DNA of 30,667 nt from an uncultured Eubacteriales bacterium (GCA_900540145.1 UQEW01000019.1:1-30667), one strand, 5' to 3'. Counted from the first letter of the stretch, positions 15,135-23,982 are shown. A program made the numbers and translations. Notes: generated from the sequence alone by a model not told the origin.

Positions 15135-17870
15135 ATGGAAAAGAATCTTGCGAAAAATTACGACCCTAAAGATTTTGAAGAACGAATTTATAACATGTGG
15201 GAAGAAAACGGCTGTTTTAGAGCAGAAGTCTGCAAAGATAAAAAGCCTTTTACTATAGTAATGCCGCCGCCTAATATCACGGGCCAACTGCATATGGGTC
15301 ATGCGCTTGACCAAACGTTGCAGGACGTACTGACCAGATGGAAGAGAATGCAAGGATACAGCGCTCTTTGGCTTCCCGGTTCAGACCATGCCAGCATTGC
15401 CACTGAAGTAAAAGTGGTAAACAAAATAAGAGAAGAGGAAGGCCTTGAAAAAGAGGACTTGGGAAGAGAAGAATTCCTCAAAAGGGCATGGGCATGGAAA
15501 GAGGAGTACGGCGGAAGGATTACACGTCAGTGCCGTAAACTGGGAGACTCCTGCGATTGGAGCAGAGAACGCTTTACCATGGATGAAGGCTGCAACAAAG
15601 CTGTAAAGACATTCTTTATCAATCTCTACGAAAAAGGACTCATTTATCGCGGCAACAGGCTTATCAACTGGTGCCCTAAATGCGGAACTTCCCTTTCCGA
15701 TGCTGAAGTTGAGCATGAAGACAGGAACGGCAAATACTGGTACTTCAGATATCCGGCTGCCGATGGAGGTGAAGGCATAGTAGTGGCCACTTCCAGACCG
15801 GAAACTATGTTTGCCGATGAAGCCATAGCAGTCAATCCAAAGGATGAAAGATATAAGCACCTGGTAGGCAAAAAGGTGATCTTGCCACTTGTAGGAAAAG
15901 AAATTCCTGTCATAGAAGATACTTACCCTGACCCGGAAAAAGGAACGGGAGCTGTTAAGATTACTCCGGCCCATGACCCTAACGACTTTGAAGTGGGTAT
16001 AAGAGCCGGACTTAAGAGACCTAGCTGTATAAACAAAGACGCTACCATGAACGAGCTGGCAGGCAAGTATGCAGGCATGGACCGCTACCAATGCCGCAAA
16101 GCCTGGGTGGCAGACCTCGAAGCAGCAGGATATCTGGTGAAAACAGAGGAAAAAGTCATTCCTGTAGGCGAGTGTTACAGATGTCATACTGTCATTGAGC
16201 CTATGCTTTCGGACCAGTGGTTTGTCAAGATGGAAGAACTGGCTAAGCCGGCCATAGAAGCGGCTAAAAAAGGCGATTTGACTCACGTACCTGAAAGATT
16301 TGAAAAGATATATCTGCACTGGCTGGAGGATATCAAAGACTGGTGCATTTCCCGCCAGCTGTGGTGGGGTCACAGAATACCGGCATATTATTGTCAGGAA
16401 TGCGGCGAAATCGTTGTAGATTATCAGACTCCCGGCAAATGTCCTAAATGCGGAGGAACTGAGTTTAAGCAGGACGAAGATGTTTTGGATACATGGTTCT
16501 CATCTGCTCTATGGCCTTTCTCAACCCTCGGATGGCCTGAGGAGACTGAAGACCTTAAATATTTCTATCCTACAGATGTTCTCGTAACCGGATATGATAT
16601 CATCTTCTTCTGGGTAGTAAGAATGGTATTTTCCGGTCTTGAGGCTATGGGAGAAGTACCGTTCCATCACGTATACGTTCACGGCCTGGTTAGAGACGCT
16701 GAAGGTCGCAAGATGAGCAAATCATTAGGCAACGGTATAGATCCTCTTGAAATTATAGATCAGTACGGCGCCGATGCTCTCAGGTTTATGCTTACCACCG
16801 GTATAACGCCGGGCAACGACATGAGATTCAAAGAGGATAGGCTTGAGTCTTGCCGAAACTTTGCCAACAAACTGTGGAATGCTTCCAGATTCGTTATCAT
16901 GAACTTGCTGGACGATGAGGGCAATTTCAAAGAAATGGCCAAATGCTGCGCAGACTGCTGCGGCAAAGCTTGCGGCGATACTACAGACTTTTCTGACATA
17001 GCCCTTCGTGACGAAGACAAATGGATGATTTCCAGAGTTAATGAAGCTGTTGAGTATGTGACTCAAACTATGGAAAAATACGATTTGGCTCTGGCAGGAC
17101 AAAGAGTGTACGACCTCATCTGGAACGAATATTGCGACTGGTATATAGAGCTGGTAAAATCCAGGCTGTGGGGCGAGGATGAAGAGGACAAGAAGGTAGT
17201 AAGGTTTACTCTTGTAATGTGCCTTAAGAATATGCTTAAGCTGCTCCATCCTTTCATGCCTTTCATAACTGAAGAAATATGGAGCTTCCTGCCTCATGGA
17301 GAAGAGCAGGCAGACAATCCTGAAAACTATTTGATAAAGTCCAATTGGCCAAAATACAGTCTCGCATGCGTATTCCCGAAAGCCGAAAAGACTATAGAGA
17401 AGGCTATGGAAGCTATCAGAGCAATAAGAAATATAAGGGCAGAAGCCGAGGCTGCGCCTAGCAAGAAGCTTAGAGCTGTAATTTTAGCTTCAGGCACTGA
17501 CAGGGAAACTTTGACGGCCGGAAAAGAGTATATAATGAACTTGGGTAATATCACTCAAGTTACATTTGCTGAGAACAAAGAAGATGTGCCGGCAGATTCC
17601 ATGTCTGCTGTTATTGCAGGAGCTGAAATATATATACCTCTGGAAGATTTGGTAGACTTTGAAGCCGAATACGAGCGACTTTCCAAGGAAAAGAAGAGAC
17701 TTGAAGGCGAAGTAAAAAGGGTGGAAGGAAAGCTGTCAAACCAGGGCTTCGTCAGCAAGGCGCCTGAAAAGGTTGTAAATGAAGAAAGAGAAAAGATGGT
17801 TAAATATAAAGAAATGCTGGAGAAGGTTACTGCGCGTCTGGAAATGGTGGCTGCGAAAGCCGGCAAATAG
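15135..17870 (+). CDS. valS: Valyl-tRNA synthetase
   Basis: A 911-residue class Ia synthetase that charges tRNA-Val. The HIGH motif appears as HMGH (53-56) after PPPNITGQL, and KMSKS is at 526-530. The editing domain lies between them, with zinc-ribbon cysteines CPKC at 180-183 and CQEC...CPKC at 420-439. The C-terminal tail from about 835 is the usual coiled-coil arm. An odd Cys-rich patch, KCCADCCGKACGD, holds five cysteines at 604, 605, 608, 609 and 613 near the start of the anticodon-binding region. AAAGGAG before the ATG sets the start. Expression is under the T-box in front. A 211-base gap separates it from folC, with no clear terminator. Confidence 0.97.
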   Translation: MEKNLAKNYDPKDFEERIYNMWEENGCFRAEVCKDKKPFTIVMPPPNITGQLHMGHALDQTLQDVLTRWKRMQGYSALWLPGSDHASIATEVKVVNKIREEEGLEKEDLGREEFLKRAWAWKEEYGGRITRQCRKLGDSCDWSRERFTMDEGCNKAVKTFFINLYEKGLIYRGNRLINWCPKCGTSLSDAEVEHEDRNGKYWYFRYPAADGGEGIVVATSRPETMFADEAIAVNPKDERYKHLVGKKVILPLVGKEIPVIEDTYPDPEKGTGAVKITPAHDPNDFEVGIRAGLKRPSCINKDATMNELAGKYAGMDRYQCRKAWVADLEAAGYLVKTEEKVIPVGECYRCHTVIEPMLSDQWFVKMEELAKPAIEAAKKGDLTHVPERFEKIYLHWLEDIKDWCISRQLWWGHRIPAYYCQECGEIVVDYQTPGKCPKCGGTEFKQDEDVLDTWFSSALWPFSTLGWPEETEDLKYFYPTDVLVTGYDIIFFWVVRMVFSGLEAMGEVPFHHVYVHGLVRDAEGRKMSKSLGNGIDPLEIIDQYGADALRFMLTTGITPGNDMRFKEDRLESCRNFANKLWNASRFVIMNLLDDEGNFKEMAKCCADCCGKACGDTTDFSDIALRDEDKWMISRVNEAVEYVTQTMEKYDLALAGQRVYDLIWNEYCDWYIELVKSRLWGEDEEDKKVVRFTLVMCLKNMLKLLHPFMPFITEEIWSFLPHGEEQADNPENYLIKSNWPKYSLACVFPKAEKTIEKAMEAIRAIRNIRAEAEAAPSKKLRAVILASGTDRETLTAGKEYIMNLGNITQVTFAENKEDVPADSMSAVIAGAEIYIPLEDLVDFEAEYERLSKEKKRLEGEVKRVEGKLSNQGFVSKAPEKVVNEEREKMVKYKEMLEKVTARLEMVAAKAGK

Positions 17871-17909
17871 GAGACAGGGCAGCCTCCTGGCAGGGCGACA
17901 CCGTATACC

Positions 17910-17943
17910 GGAGGACACCGGACGATGGAGGACACCGGACGAT
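17910..17943 (+). repeat. Perfect 17-bp tandem repeat, two copies
   Basis: GGAGGACACCGGACGAT occurs at 17910-17926 and again at 17927-17943. It is more GC-rich than its surroundings and lies in the valS-folC gap. An AT-rich dyad follows: ATGTTG and CAACAT (17942-17947, 17976-17981) flank ATTTTTT and AAAAAAT. The rest of the gap (to 18056) stays open in one frame and ends VASRIISSPVIHL, but has no start of its own; it might be a gene remnant, unproven. Confidence 0.8.
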
Positions 17944-18081
17944 GTTGCATTTTTTAAAAAAAACAAAAAATTATACAACATTTCAGTCAAGGGCGAAGGC
18001 CTTTCGGCAGCCGATGTGGCGAGCAGGATTATAAGCTCGCCCGTCATACACCTATGAAAGGAATGAAAAACAAAACATCTA

Positions 18082-19380
18082 ATGACAAAAAAAGATAATA
18101 CTATAGCAAAAATCCATCAATTTCAACGGTTTGGCAGTATACTAGGCCTTGAGAGAATGACAGAACTGCTCAAACTTCTGGGAAATCCTCAGGATGAACT
18201 CAAAGTCATTCATGTGGCCGGAACCAACGGAAAGGGTTCAGTATGCAGATATATATACAGCGTCCTCAGAGAAGCAGGATATAAAGCCGGAATATATATA
18301 TCCCCCTTTATTGAATCCTTTAATGAGAGAATAGAGCTGGACGGCCGGTATATATCAGATGATGATCTGGAACTTTATACGGATAAGGTACTGCAGCAGG
18401 TAAAAATGATGACAGACAGTGGACAACAGTCACCTACAGAATTTGAAGTCATAACGGCCGTTGCATTTCTGTATTTTAAGGAAAAAGGCTGTGACTATGT
18501 AGTTCTTGAGGTAGGACTGGGAGGCTCGGGCGATTCTACCAACGTATGCAAAGAACCTTTGATGACCATCATAACATCTATATCCATGGACCACATGGAT
18601 AGGCTGGGAAATACCATAGAAGAAATAGCAACGGAAAAAGCGGGCATAATAAAAGATGGATGCCCGGTAGTAACCAGCGCCAGAGATATAAGGGCTCTGA
18701 GAGTGATAGAAGAAAAGGCAGCTGAGCATAAGAGCATGTTCTTCGAGACGAGAAATATACCTGTTGCAATTAAAGAAGAAAGCCTAAAAGGCTGTAAATT
18801 TGATGCGGATGTTCAGGGAGTCATTTTCAGAGACATAGAGATTTCCATGACGGGAAGGCATCAGGTGGAAAACGCCGTAGCCGCCTTGTCAGCGCTCAGC
18901 ATAATGGAAGAGAGGAGAGACATAAAGCTTGACAGAAACGCCCTGCTCAGGGGCTTGAAATCGGCCAGACAGCCAGGAAGGTTCGAAGTATTTCAAAGAG
19001 AAACTTTATTTATAACCGACGGAGCACATAATGAAGATGGGGCCAGGGCTCTGCAAGAAACGGTAAACAGCTTGTTTAAAGATAAAAAAATTCTTATGAT
19101 CGTCGGAGCTTTAGCTGATAAAGATGTAAGAAAGATGGCTGACCAATTTGTAAAGATAACAAATACCTTCATCGTTACAGAGCCGGAAAGCCCTAGACGA
19201 CTTGCGGCTGAAAAGCTGGCTAATATATTGGAAAACAGGAGAGCAGATTGCACAGTCATAAAAGATTATCAACAAGCTTTTGATGAAGCAGAGAAAAGGC
19301 AGGGTGAATTTGATGTCGTCATATTCGCCGGGTCTTTATATCTGATAGGAAAGATAAGGAGCATGTTAAAAGATGAATGA
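18082..19380 (+). CDS. folC: Folylpolyglutamate/dihydrofolate synthase
   Basis: The 432-residue Mur-ligase-type enzyme adds glutamates to folates, which holds them in the cell, and may also make dihydrofolate from dihydropteroate. The ATP loop AGTNGKGS is at residues 46-53, followed by SPFIESFNERI, the folate-binding region, and the DHMDRLGNTIEEIATEKAGI block at about 172-191. A C-terminal glutamate-ligase domain begins near 290. The ATG at 18082 has only a distant AAAGGA, about 18 bases upstream, so initiation may be weak. valS-folC order is common in Firmicutes. The stop overlaps the acetyltransferase start by 8 bases. Confidence 0.93.
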   Translation: MTKKDNTIAKIHQFQRFGSILGLERMTELLKLLGNPQDELKVIHVAGTNGKGSVCRYIYSVLREAGYKAGIYISPFIESFNERIELDGRYISDDDLELYTDKVLQQVKMMTDSGQQSPTEFEVITAVAFLYFKEKGCDYVVLEVGLGGSGDSTNVCKEPLMTIITSISMDHMDRLGNTIEEIATEKAGIIKDGCPVVTSARDIRALRVIEEKAAEHKSMFFETRNIPVAIKEESLKGCKFDADVQGVIFRDIEISMTGRHQVENAVAALSALSIMEERRDIKLDRNALLRGLKSARQPGRFEVFQRETLFITDGAHNEDGARALQETVNSLFKDKKILMIVGALADKDVRKMADQFVKITNTFIVTEPESPRRLAAEKLANILENRRADCTVIKDYQQAFDEAEKRQGEFDVVIFAGSLYLIGKIRSMLKDE

Positions 19381-19816
19381 TTTCAAACTTGAAGTTACCG
19401 ACCAATACGAAAGATTGGTAAAGTTCTTCGTTGAAAACCAGCTGGAATTTGACGGAGACGAGGAAGTGGACACAGACATAGTCAAGTGCTGGAAAGCCGA
19501 GGCGGAAGACGACAAACTGGCAGGAGGATGCGTCCTGGCCATGAGACAGGGGAAATATATCATAGACGGAATTGCGGTGGACAGCGCTTTCAGAAAATCA
19601 GGCCTTGGAAAGCTGATGATGGATGAAGCTATAAAAGAAGTTAAAGACAGGGGCGGAGAATCTCTTTACTTGGTAGCCAGAGCCCCGGGATTTTTCAGAA
19701 CATTGGGCTTTCAACAGGTAGCCCCTGAAAACGCGCCTCTTTTCTTTGAATGCGCCCAGTGTCCGCAATATCAGAAGACTTGTCATCCTGAGATAATGAA
19801 ATTGGAGATAAGATAA
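19373..19816 (+). CDS. GNAT-family N-acetyltransferase with C-terminal cysteines
   Basis: The 147-residue protein has the GNAT acetyl-CoA loop at RKSGLGKLMMDEAI (74-87), preceded by the beta-4 strand IIDGIAVD and followed by LYLVARAPGFFRTLGF. The acceptor substrate is unknown. The C-terminal tail FECAQCPQYQKTCHPEIM holds Cys127, Cys130 and Cys137, which is unusual for the fold and could bind metal; this is inference. The start overlaps the end of folC by 8 bases and the stop overlaps the next start by one base (TAATG), so folC, this gene and the exporter genes are probably translated as one operon. Confidence 0.85.
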   Translation: MNDFKLEVTDQYERLVKFFVENQLEFDGDEEVDTDIVKCWKAEAEDDKLAGGCVLAMRQGKYIIDGIAVDSAFRKSGLGKLMMDEAIKEVKDRGGESLYLVARAPGFFRTLGFQQVAPENAPLFFECAQCPQYQKTCHPEIMKLEIR

Positions 19817-20577
19817 TGAACTATAACAAGCTGCTTCAGGCCATACTGGACGTTGCTGAAGAAATGTTGGTATGCGGCGCTGAAGTAGGCAGGGTGGAAG
19901 ACAGCATAATAAGAATGTGCAGTGCCTACGGATGCGATAGAATCAATACATTTATCATTACTTCCAATATCCAGGTAACCTTTGAGGACCCGGAGGGAAA
20001 CATAATTACTCAAATAAGACGCATCACCAGGAACGACGCCAACTTTGACAGGTTGGATTATCTTAACGATTTGTCGAGATATATATGCAGAGAAAAACCT
20101 TCCCTTGACGTCCTCGTCAAAAAATACGACGAGGTGATGAACCGAAAGCAAGCACCGGTGTGGGTAGAGTATGCGGCAGCTCTTTTAATATCAGGCTGTT
20201 TTACTGTGTTTTTCGGCGGAGATATAAAGGACGGTGTTGCGGCGGCTTTGCTGGGGATAATAATCAACTTTATTTTAAGATTTATAGGGAAATTTGAGAC
20301 TAATCAATTAGCTAAAGTCTTTATCACATCCGTAGCGGCTGGTTTTATTTCCATATTGTGCGTAAATATCGGCTTGGGAACTAACACGGATAAGATAATG
20401 ATAGGTGGAATAATGCTTATGATACCTGGGATAGCCATGACCAACTCATTGCGGGATATGCTTACCGGGGATATAGCGACAGGATTGCTGCGGCTGGTAA
20501 ATTCTCTTTTGCTGGCGGCTGCTATAGCTTGCGGATTTGCCCTCTCGCTTATTCTTACGGGAGGTGGTATTGCATGA
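19816..20577 (+). CDS. ThrE-like threonine/serine exporter, N-terminal subunit
   Basis: A 253-residue protein of the DUF1212 (ThrE N-terminal, YjjP-like) family. The conserved soluble block is seen at residues 12-60 (GAEVGRVEDSIIRMCSAYG, then the FIITSNI strand). About five membrane segments begin near 117. In this split form the protein works with a small YjjB-like partner, encoded immediately downstream with a 4-base overlap (ATGA). Homologues export threonine and serine, or succinate in the YjjPB pair of enterobacteria; the substrate here is not shown. Its start overlaps the acetyltransferase stop by one base. Confidence 0.88.
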   Translation: MNYNKLLQAILDVAEEMLVCGAEVGRVEDSIIRMCSAYGCDRINTFIITSNIQVTFEDPEGNIITQIRRITRNDANFDRLDYLNDLSRYICREKPSLDVLVKKYDEVMNRKQAPVWVEYAAALLISGCFTVFFGGDIKDGVAAALLGIIINFILRFIGKFETNQLAKVFITSVAAGFISILCVNIGLGTNTDKIMIGGIMLMIPGIAMTNSLRDMLTGDIATGLLRLVNSLLLAAAIACGFALSLILTGGGIA

Positions 20578-21008
20578 TTACGCAAGTGGCAATGGCATTG
20601 TTTGGCTCAATAGGGTTTGCTATTTTCTTAAAGATGAAGGGAAAGCAGATACTGCTGGCAGGAATAGGCGGAGCGGCCACCTGGCTGGTATATCTTTTAT
20701 GCCAGGAGCAGATAGAAGGCTACTTTATACCATACTTTATAGCGTCTCTTTTTGTAGCTGTATATGCTGAAATAATGGCAAGAGTCAATAGGGCCCCGGC
20801 TACGATTTTTCTTACTGCGGCGGCAGTTCCTCTAATACCGGGAGGAAGCCTTTATTATACTATGGCCGGACTTGTTAACAGAGACCAGGAGCAGTTTGCG
20901 CAAAACGGAGAAAATGCGTTGACCATGGCTTTGGCCATAGCTTTAGGATTTGTGTTTATTGCGTTAATGACTAAATATATTACAGGAATAACTTCCCAAA
21001 GAAAATAA
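20574..21008 (+). CDS. ThrE-like exporter, C-terminal subunit
   Basis: From 20574 the product has 144 residues with four to five membrane segments and the DUF3815/YjjB pattern: an early GSIGFAIFLKMKGKQILLAGIGGA, then YAEIMARVNRAPATIFLTAAAVPLIPGG, where the PLIPGG block is diagnostic. I chose 20574 because GGGAGGTGG is directly upstream and the ATG overlaps the stop of the preceding subunit (ATGA); the in-frame ATG at 20529 lies deep inside that gene. The two subunits correspond to the halves of one-piece ThrE. Proximity to glyA, a serine-using enzyme, is suggestive but they are not adjacent. Confidence 0.88.
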   Translation: MITQVAMALFGSIGFAIFLKMKGKQILLAGIGGAATWLVYLLCQEQIEGYFIPYFIASLFVAVYAEIMARVNRAPATIFLTAAAVPLIPGGSLYYTMAGLVNRDQEQFAQNGENALTMALAIALGFVFIALMTKYITGITSQRK

Positions 21009-21046
21009 TAAACTGTACCAATGCGAGTTTCTTTGGGAGGGAGTCT

Positions 21047-21709
21047 ATGAAAAACACAGCTGACAATATTTATGAAACCAATAAGATTACAGCCTGCGGG
21101 CAGATAAAGAGCCCTTTGCAGTTCAGTCATAAGACTTACGGAGAAGCCTTCTATACCTTTGAACTGGGTATAGAAAGGAGAAGCGGTTATGTGGACGAAA
21201 TAAACGTTATGATTTCCGAAAGACTTATATATGAAACGCCTCTTCAGGTGGGAGATTTTGTTGAGATAACAGGGCAGATAAGAACTTATAATGAGACGGT
21301 AGAGGGCAGGAATAAACTCAATGTCGTCGTTTTTGCCCGAGAAATCATAATTAATGAGGATATGGTTTATTACGAAAATTACGTATATCTGGAAGGATTT
21401 TTGTGCAAACCGCCGATAAAGAGAACATCGCCGCTGGGCAGAGACATATGCGATTTGATGATAGCTGTCAATAGAATGTATAACAAATCAGATTACATAC
21501 CTTGCATAGCATGGGGGAGAAATGCCAACTATGCAGAGACTCTAGGCGTCGGTACTAAAATATTTATAGAAGGCAGGATACAGAGCAGGGAATATAAAAA
21601 GAAATTTGAGGACGGAACGTCTGAAGTGCGAAAAGCTTTTGAAGTATCCATTTTAAAGCTTGAAGAAGATGCGGATGGGCAATGGGATGAAGAAGAACCC
21701 TTTGAGTAA
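21047..21709 (+). CDS. Two-OB-fold single-stranded DNA-binding-like protein
   Basis: This 220-residue protein appears to hold two SSB-type OB domains. The first covers about 12-104 (NKITACGQI at its start, VGDFVEITGQIRT inside). The second covers about 112-206 and is closer to SSB (YVYLEGFL, RTSPLGRDICDLMIAVNR, YIPCIAWGRNA, GTKIFIEGRIQSREY). The acidic end GQWDEEEPFE resembles the SSB tip that recruits partner proteins (ending in DxxPF), but one Glu follows the Phe. Ordinary SSB has one OB domain. Role in DNA replication or repair is inferred. GGGAGG precedes the ATG. It is not the main ssb, which is usually next to rpsF and rpsR. Confidence 0.75.
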   Translation: MKNTADNIYETNKITACGQIKSPLQFSHKTYGEAFYTFELGIERRSGYVDEINVMISERLIYETPLQVGDFVEITGQIRTYNETVEGRNKLNVVVFAREIIINEDMVYYENYVYLEGFLCKPPIKRTSPLGRDICDLMIAVNRMYNKSDYIPCIAWGRNANYAETLGVGTKIFIEGRIQSREYKKKFEDGTSEVRKAFEVSILKLEEDADGQWDEEEPFE

Positions 21710-21711
21710 AG

Positions 21712-21740
21712 TTGAATTGAATCAAGACATATGATAAAAT
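21712..21740 (+). promoter_or_regulatory. Promoter for glyA
   Basis: TTGAAT (21712-21717) is followed after 17 bases by TAAAAT (21735-21740), with TG at 21732-21733 as an extended -10. Start of transcription is predicted near 21747. Confidence 0.6.
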
Positions 21741-21770
21741 CGTATATACTAAAAGAAACGGAGGATAAGA

Positions 21771-23018
21771 ATGTTCGATATCAATGGAAAGGATAACAGC
21801 AGTTACAACAAAGATAATATTGAGTTTATAAAGAAGGCATCTCCAACGGTAGGCGGATTTATAGAAAAAGAGTATAACAGACAAAAAAACAATATAGAAT
21901 TGATAGCTTCCGAAAACTATTGTTCTGAGGCGGTTTTGGCGGCATGCGGAAGCTGCCTCAGCTGGAAATATGCGGAAGGTTACCCTTATGTCAGGACTTC
22001 CGGCAACACAGGGCGCTACTACGGAGGCACTGAGTTTGTAGATGAGCTTGAGGAATATGCTTGCGATGTGTGGAGAAAAGTATTTGATACCGACTATCAT
22101 GTCAATGTACAGCCTCACAGCGGTTCACAAGCCAATTTTGCAGCTTATAAGGCAATCTTAAATCCGGGAGATACCATCTTATCTCTTTCATTGGATAACG
22201 GAGGCCATTTAACTCACGGTTCATCGGTCAACTTCAGCGGAAAGCTTTACAATATGGTGTTTTATGATGTAGATGAAAAAGGTTACATCGATATGGAAGA
22301 CGTGAGAAGAAAAGCTATTGAACATAAACCGCAGTTGATACTTACAGGAGCTTCAGCTTATTCCAGAATTATAGATTTCCCGGCTTTCGCTCAAATAGCT
22401 AAAGAAGTCGGAGCATATTTCATGGTGGATATGGCTCACATTGCCGGTCTCGTAGCAGGCGGCGCACATCCTTCTCCATTCGGATATGCGGATATAGTGA
22501 CCACTACGACTCATAAGACCTTGAGAGGACCGAGAGGCGGATTGATTTTCGCCAGAAAAGAATTGGCTAAAAAGATAGACAGCGCTGTCTTTCCTTATGC
22601 CCAAGGAGGACCTCTTGAGCATGTAATCGCCGGAAAGGCAGTGTGCGCTGAAGAGGCTCTTAAACCTGAATATAAGGAATATGTAAAGCAGGTGGTAAAA
22701 AACTGCAAAGCCTTGTCGGACAGGTTTATAGAGCTGGGATATAAAGTTGTAACGGGCGGAACGGACAATCATCTCATACTGCTTGATTTGTCGGACGAGC
22801 CTTTCAGCGGAAGAATACTGCAGGAAAGATGCGACGAAATAGGAATAACTTTAAATAAGAACTGTGTGCCTAATGAAAAGCGCACTCCTAAAGAAACTTC
22901 CGGCGTAAGAATAGGAACGGCTCCTATGACTACGAGAGGATACAAAGAAGAAGATTTTGTAAAAGTTGTGGACAAAATCGATGAGCTGATCAAAACTTTG
23001 AGAGAAGAATATAAATAA
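21771..23018 (+). CDS. glyA: Serine hydroxymethyltransferase
   Basis: A 415-residue PLP enzyme that converts serine and THF to glycine and 5,10-methylene-THF, the substrate of FolD. The PLP lysine is Lys249 in TTTTHKTLRGPRGG, and NVQPHSGSQAN, the phosphate-binding block, is present. Compared with E. coli-type GlyA, there is a short insertion around residues 71-80 (YPYVRTSGNTGRYYGG rather than YPGKRYYGG). I recall similar insertions in clostridial homologues. CGGAGG before the ATG sets the start, and a promoter lies in the 61-base gap upstream. A hydrolase gene follows after two bases, probably in the same message. Confidence 0.96.
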   Translation: MFDINGKDNSSYNKDNIEFIKKASPTVGGFIEKEYNRQKNNIELIASENYCSEAVLAACGSCLSWKYAEGYPYVRTSGNTGRYYGGTEFVDELEEYACDVWRKVFDTDYHVNVQPHSGSQANFAAYKAILNPGDTILSLSLDNGGHLTHGSSVNFSGKLYNMVFYDVDEKGYIDMEDVRRKAIEHKPQLILTGASAYSRIIDFPAFAQIAKEVGAYFMVDMAHIAGLVAGGAHPSPFGYADIVTTTTHKTLRGPRGGLIFARKELAKKIDSAVFPYAQGGPLEHVIAGKAVCAEEALKPEYKEYVKQVVKNCKALSDRFIELGYKVVTGGTDNHLILLDLSDEPFSGRILQERCDEIGITLNKNCVPNEKRTPKETSGVRIGTAPMTTRGYKEEDFVKVVDKIDELIKTLREEYK

Positions 23019-23020
23019 AA

Positions 23021-23935
23021 ATGATATGGATTATAATAATTGCGGCGCTGATATTAACAGCCGCCGCAATCTCTTATTATGCGTATAGAAAAGCTTTCCT
23101 TTCCGACAGAAAGAGGCAGGAAGACTGGGACGGATTTATCAGACGGGCGGGCGAAGAAGGACCGCAGGTCAGGGAACTTATGGAGCAACTGAAAGAAATA
23201 ACGGCAGAAGACGTATTCATAAATTCTTTTGACGGCCTTAAGCTTCACGGCAGATATTATCATGTGAAGGATGGAGCTCCTTTAGACATCCAGTTTCACG
23301 GGTACAATGGCAATGCCATGAGAGATTTCTGCGGAGGCAATAAGATATCAAGGGAGTCAGGCCATAACTCCTTGCTGATAGATCAGAGGGCCCACGGCAT
23401 GAGCCGGGGAAAGACCATATCCTTTGGCATCAATGAGCGAAAGGACTGTTTGTCTTGGGTCAGATATGCCGTAGAACGTTTCGGAGAAGATACAGAAATA
23501 GTACTTTCAGGCGTATCCATGGGGGCGGCTACTGTGCTTATGGCTTCCGATTTGGGGCTGCCTAAAAACGTCAAGGCTATAGTAGCTGATTGCGGATATT
23601 CCTCGCCTAAGGCCATAATTAATAAAGTCATGAGGGACAGCGGCTTACCGGACAAGTTGATGTATCCGTTCGTCTGGCTTGGAGCGATGGTGTTCGGAAA
23701 GTTTAATTTGACGGAATCCAGCGCCGTATCGGCAGTTTCTGAGAGCGACGTTCCTATATTGATAATACATGGAGGGGCAGATGATTTTGTGCCTTGTTAT
23801 ATGGCAGAAGAAATTTACAAAGCATGCAGGTCTGAAAAGAAGCTTTTAATAGTTCCCGGAGCCGGCCATGGGATGAGTTACCTGGTGGACAAGGACTTAT
23901 ACGAAAAGACAGTAAAAGATTTTATAAAGATATGA
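23021..23935 (+). CDS. Alpha/beta hydrolase with N-terminal membrane anchor
   Basis: The 304-residue protein begins with a hydrophobic segment (2-21), most likely an uncleaved anchor since no signal-peptidase site follows. The hydrolase core has the nucleophile elbow GVSMG with Ser166, an acid in HGGADDFVP (Asp254 or Asp255) and His283 in GAGHGMSY, in normal order. The oxyanion-loop region FHGYNGNAM is at 92-100. The family includes esterases and peptidases; the substrate is unknown. It starts two bases after glyA with no clear ribosome-binding site, so translation may be coupled to glyA. A long hairpin after the stop separates it from the minus-strand ferredoxin. Confidence 0.85.
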   Translation: MIWIIIIAALILTAAAISYYAYRKAFLSDRKRQEDWDGFIRRAGEEGPQVRELMEQLKEITAEDVFINSFDGLKLHGRYYHVKDGAPLDIQFHGYNGNAMRDFCGGNKISRESGHNSLLIDQRAHGMSRGKTISFGINERKDCLSWVRYAVERFGEDTEIVLSGVSMGAATVLMASDLGLPKNVKAIVADCGYSSPKAIINKVMRDSGLPDKLMYPFVWLGAMVFGKFNLTESSAVSAVSESDVPILIIHGGADDFVPCYMAEEIYKACRSEKKLLIVPGAGHGMSYLVDKDLYEKTVKDFIKI

Positions 23936-23942
23936 TGGGGGA

Positions 23943-23982
23943 CTGCCCAGCATTAACGCTTTTTTCCGCTAATGCCGGGCAG
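23943..23982. terminator. Long hairpin between convergent genes, likely terminator
   Basis: CTGCCC (23943-23948) pairs with GGGCAG (23977-23982) and GCATTA (23950-23955) with TAATGC (23970-23975), with one A-C mismatch between. The T-run is in the loop rather than after the stem, so this is not a textbook terminator, but its place between convergent genes supports a bidirectional role. Confidence 0.5.

Noticed and set aside
14902..15258. Open frame of 118 codons inside the valS leader
   Set aside because: It runs through the T-box and terminator RNA and into valS in another frame; it has no ribosome-binding site and no protein character.
17910..17943. CRISPR-like repeat
   Set aside because: Only two copies and no spacer between them; no cas gene in the window.
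17779..18057. Plus-strand frame overlapping the end of valS
   Set aside because: Most of it is an out-of-frame shadow of valS; only the last part outside valS is of possible interest and it has no start.
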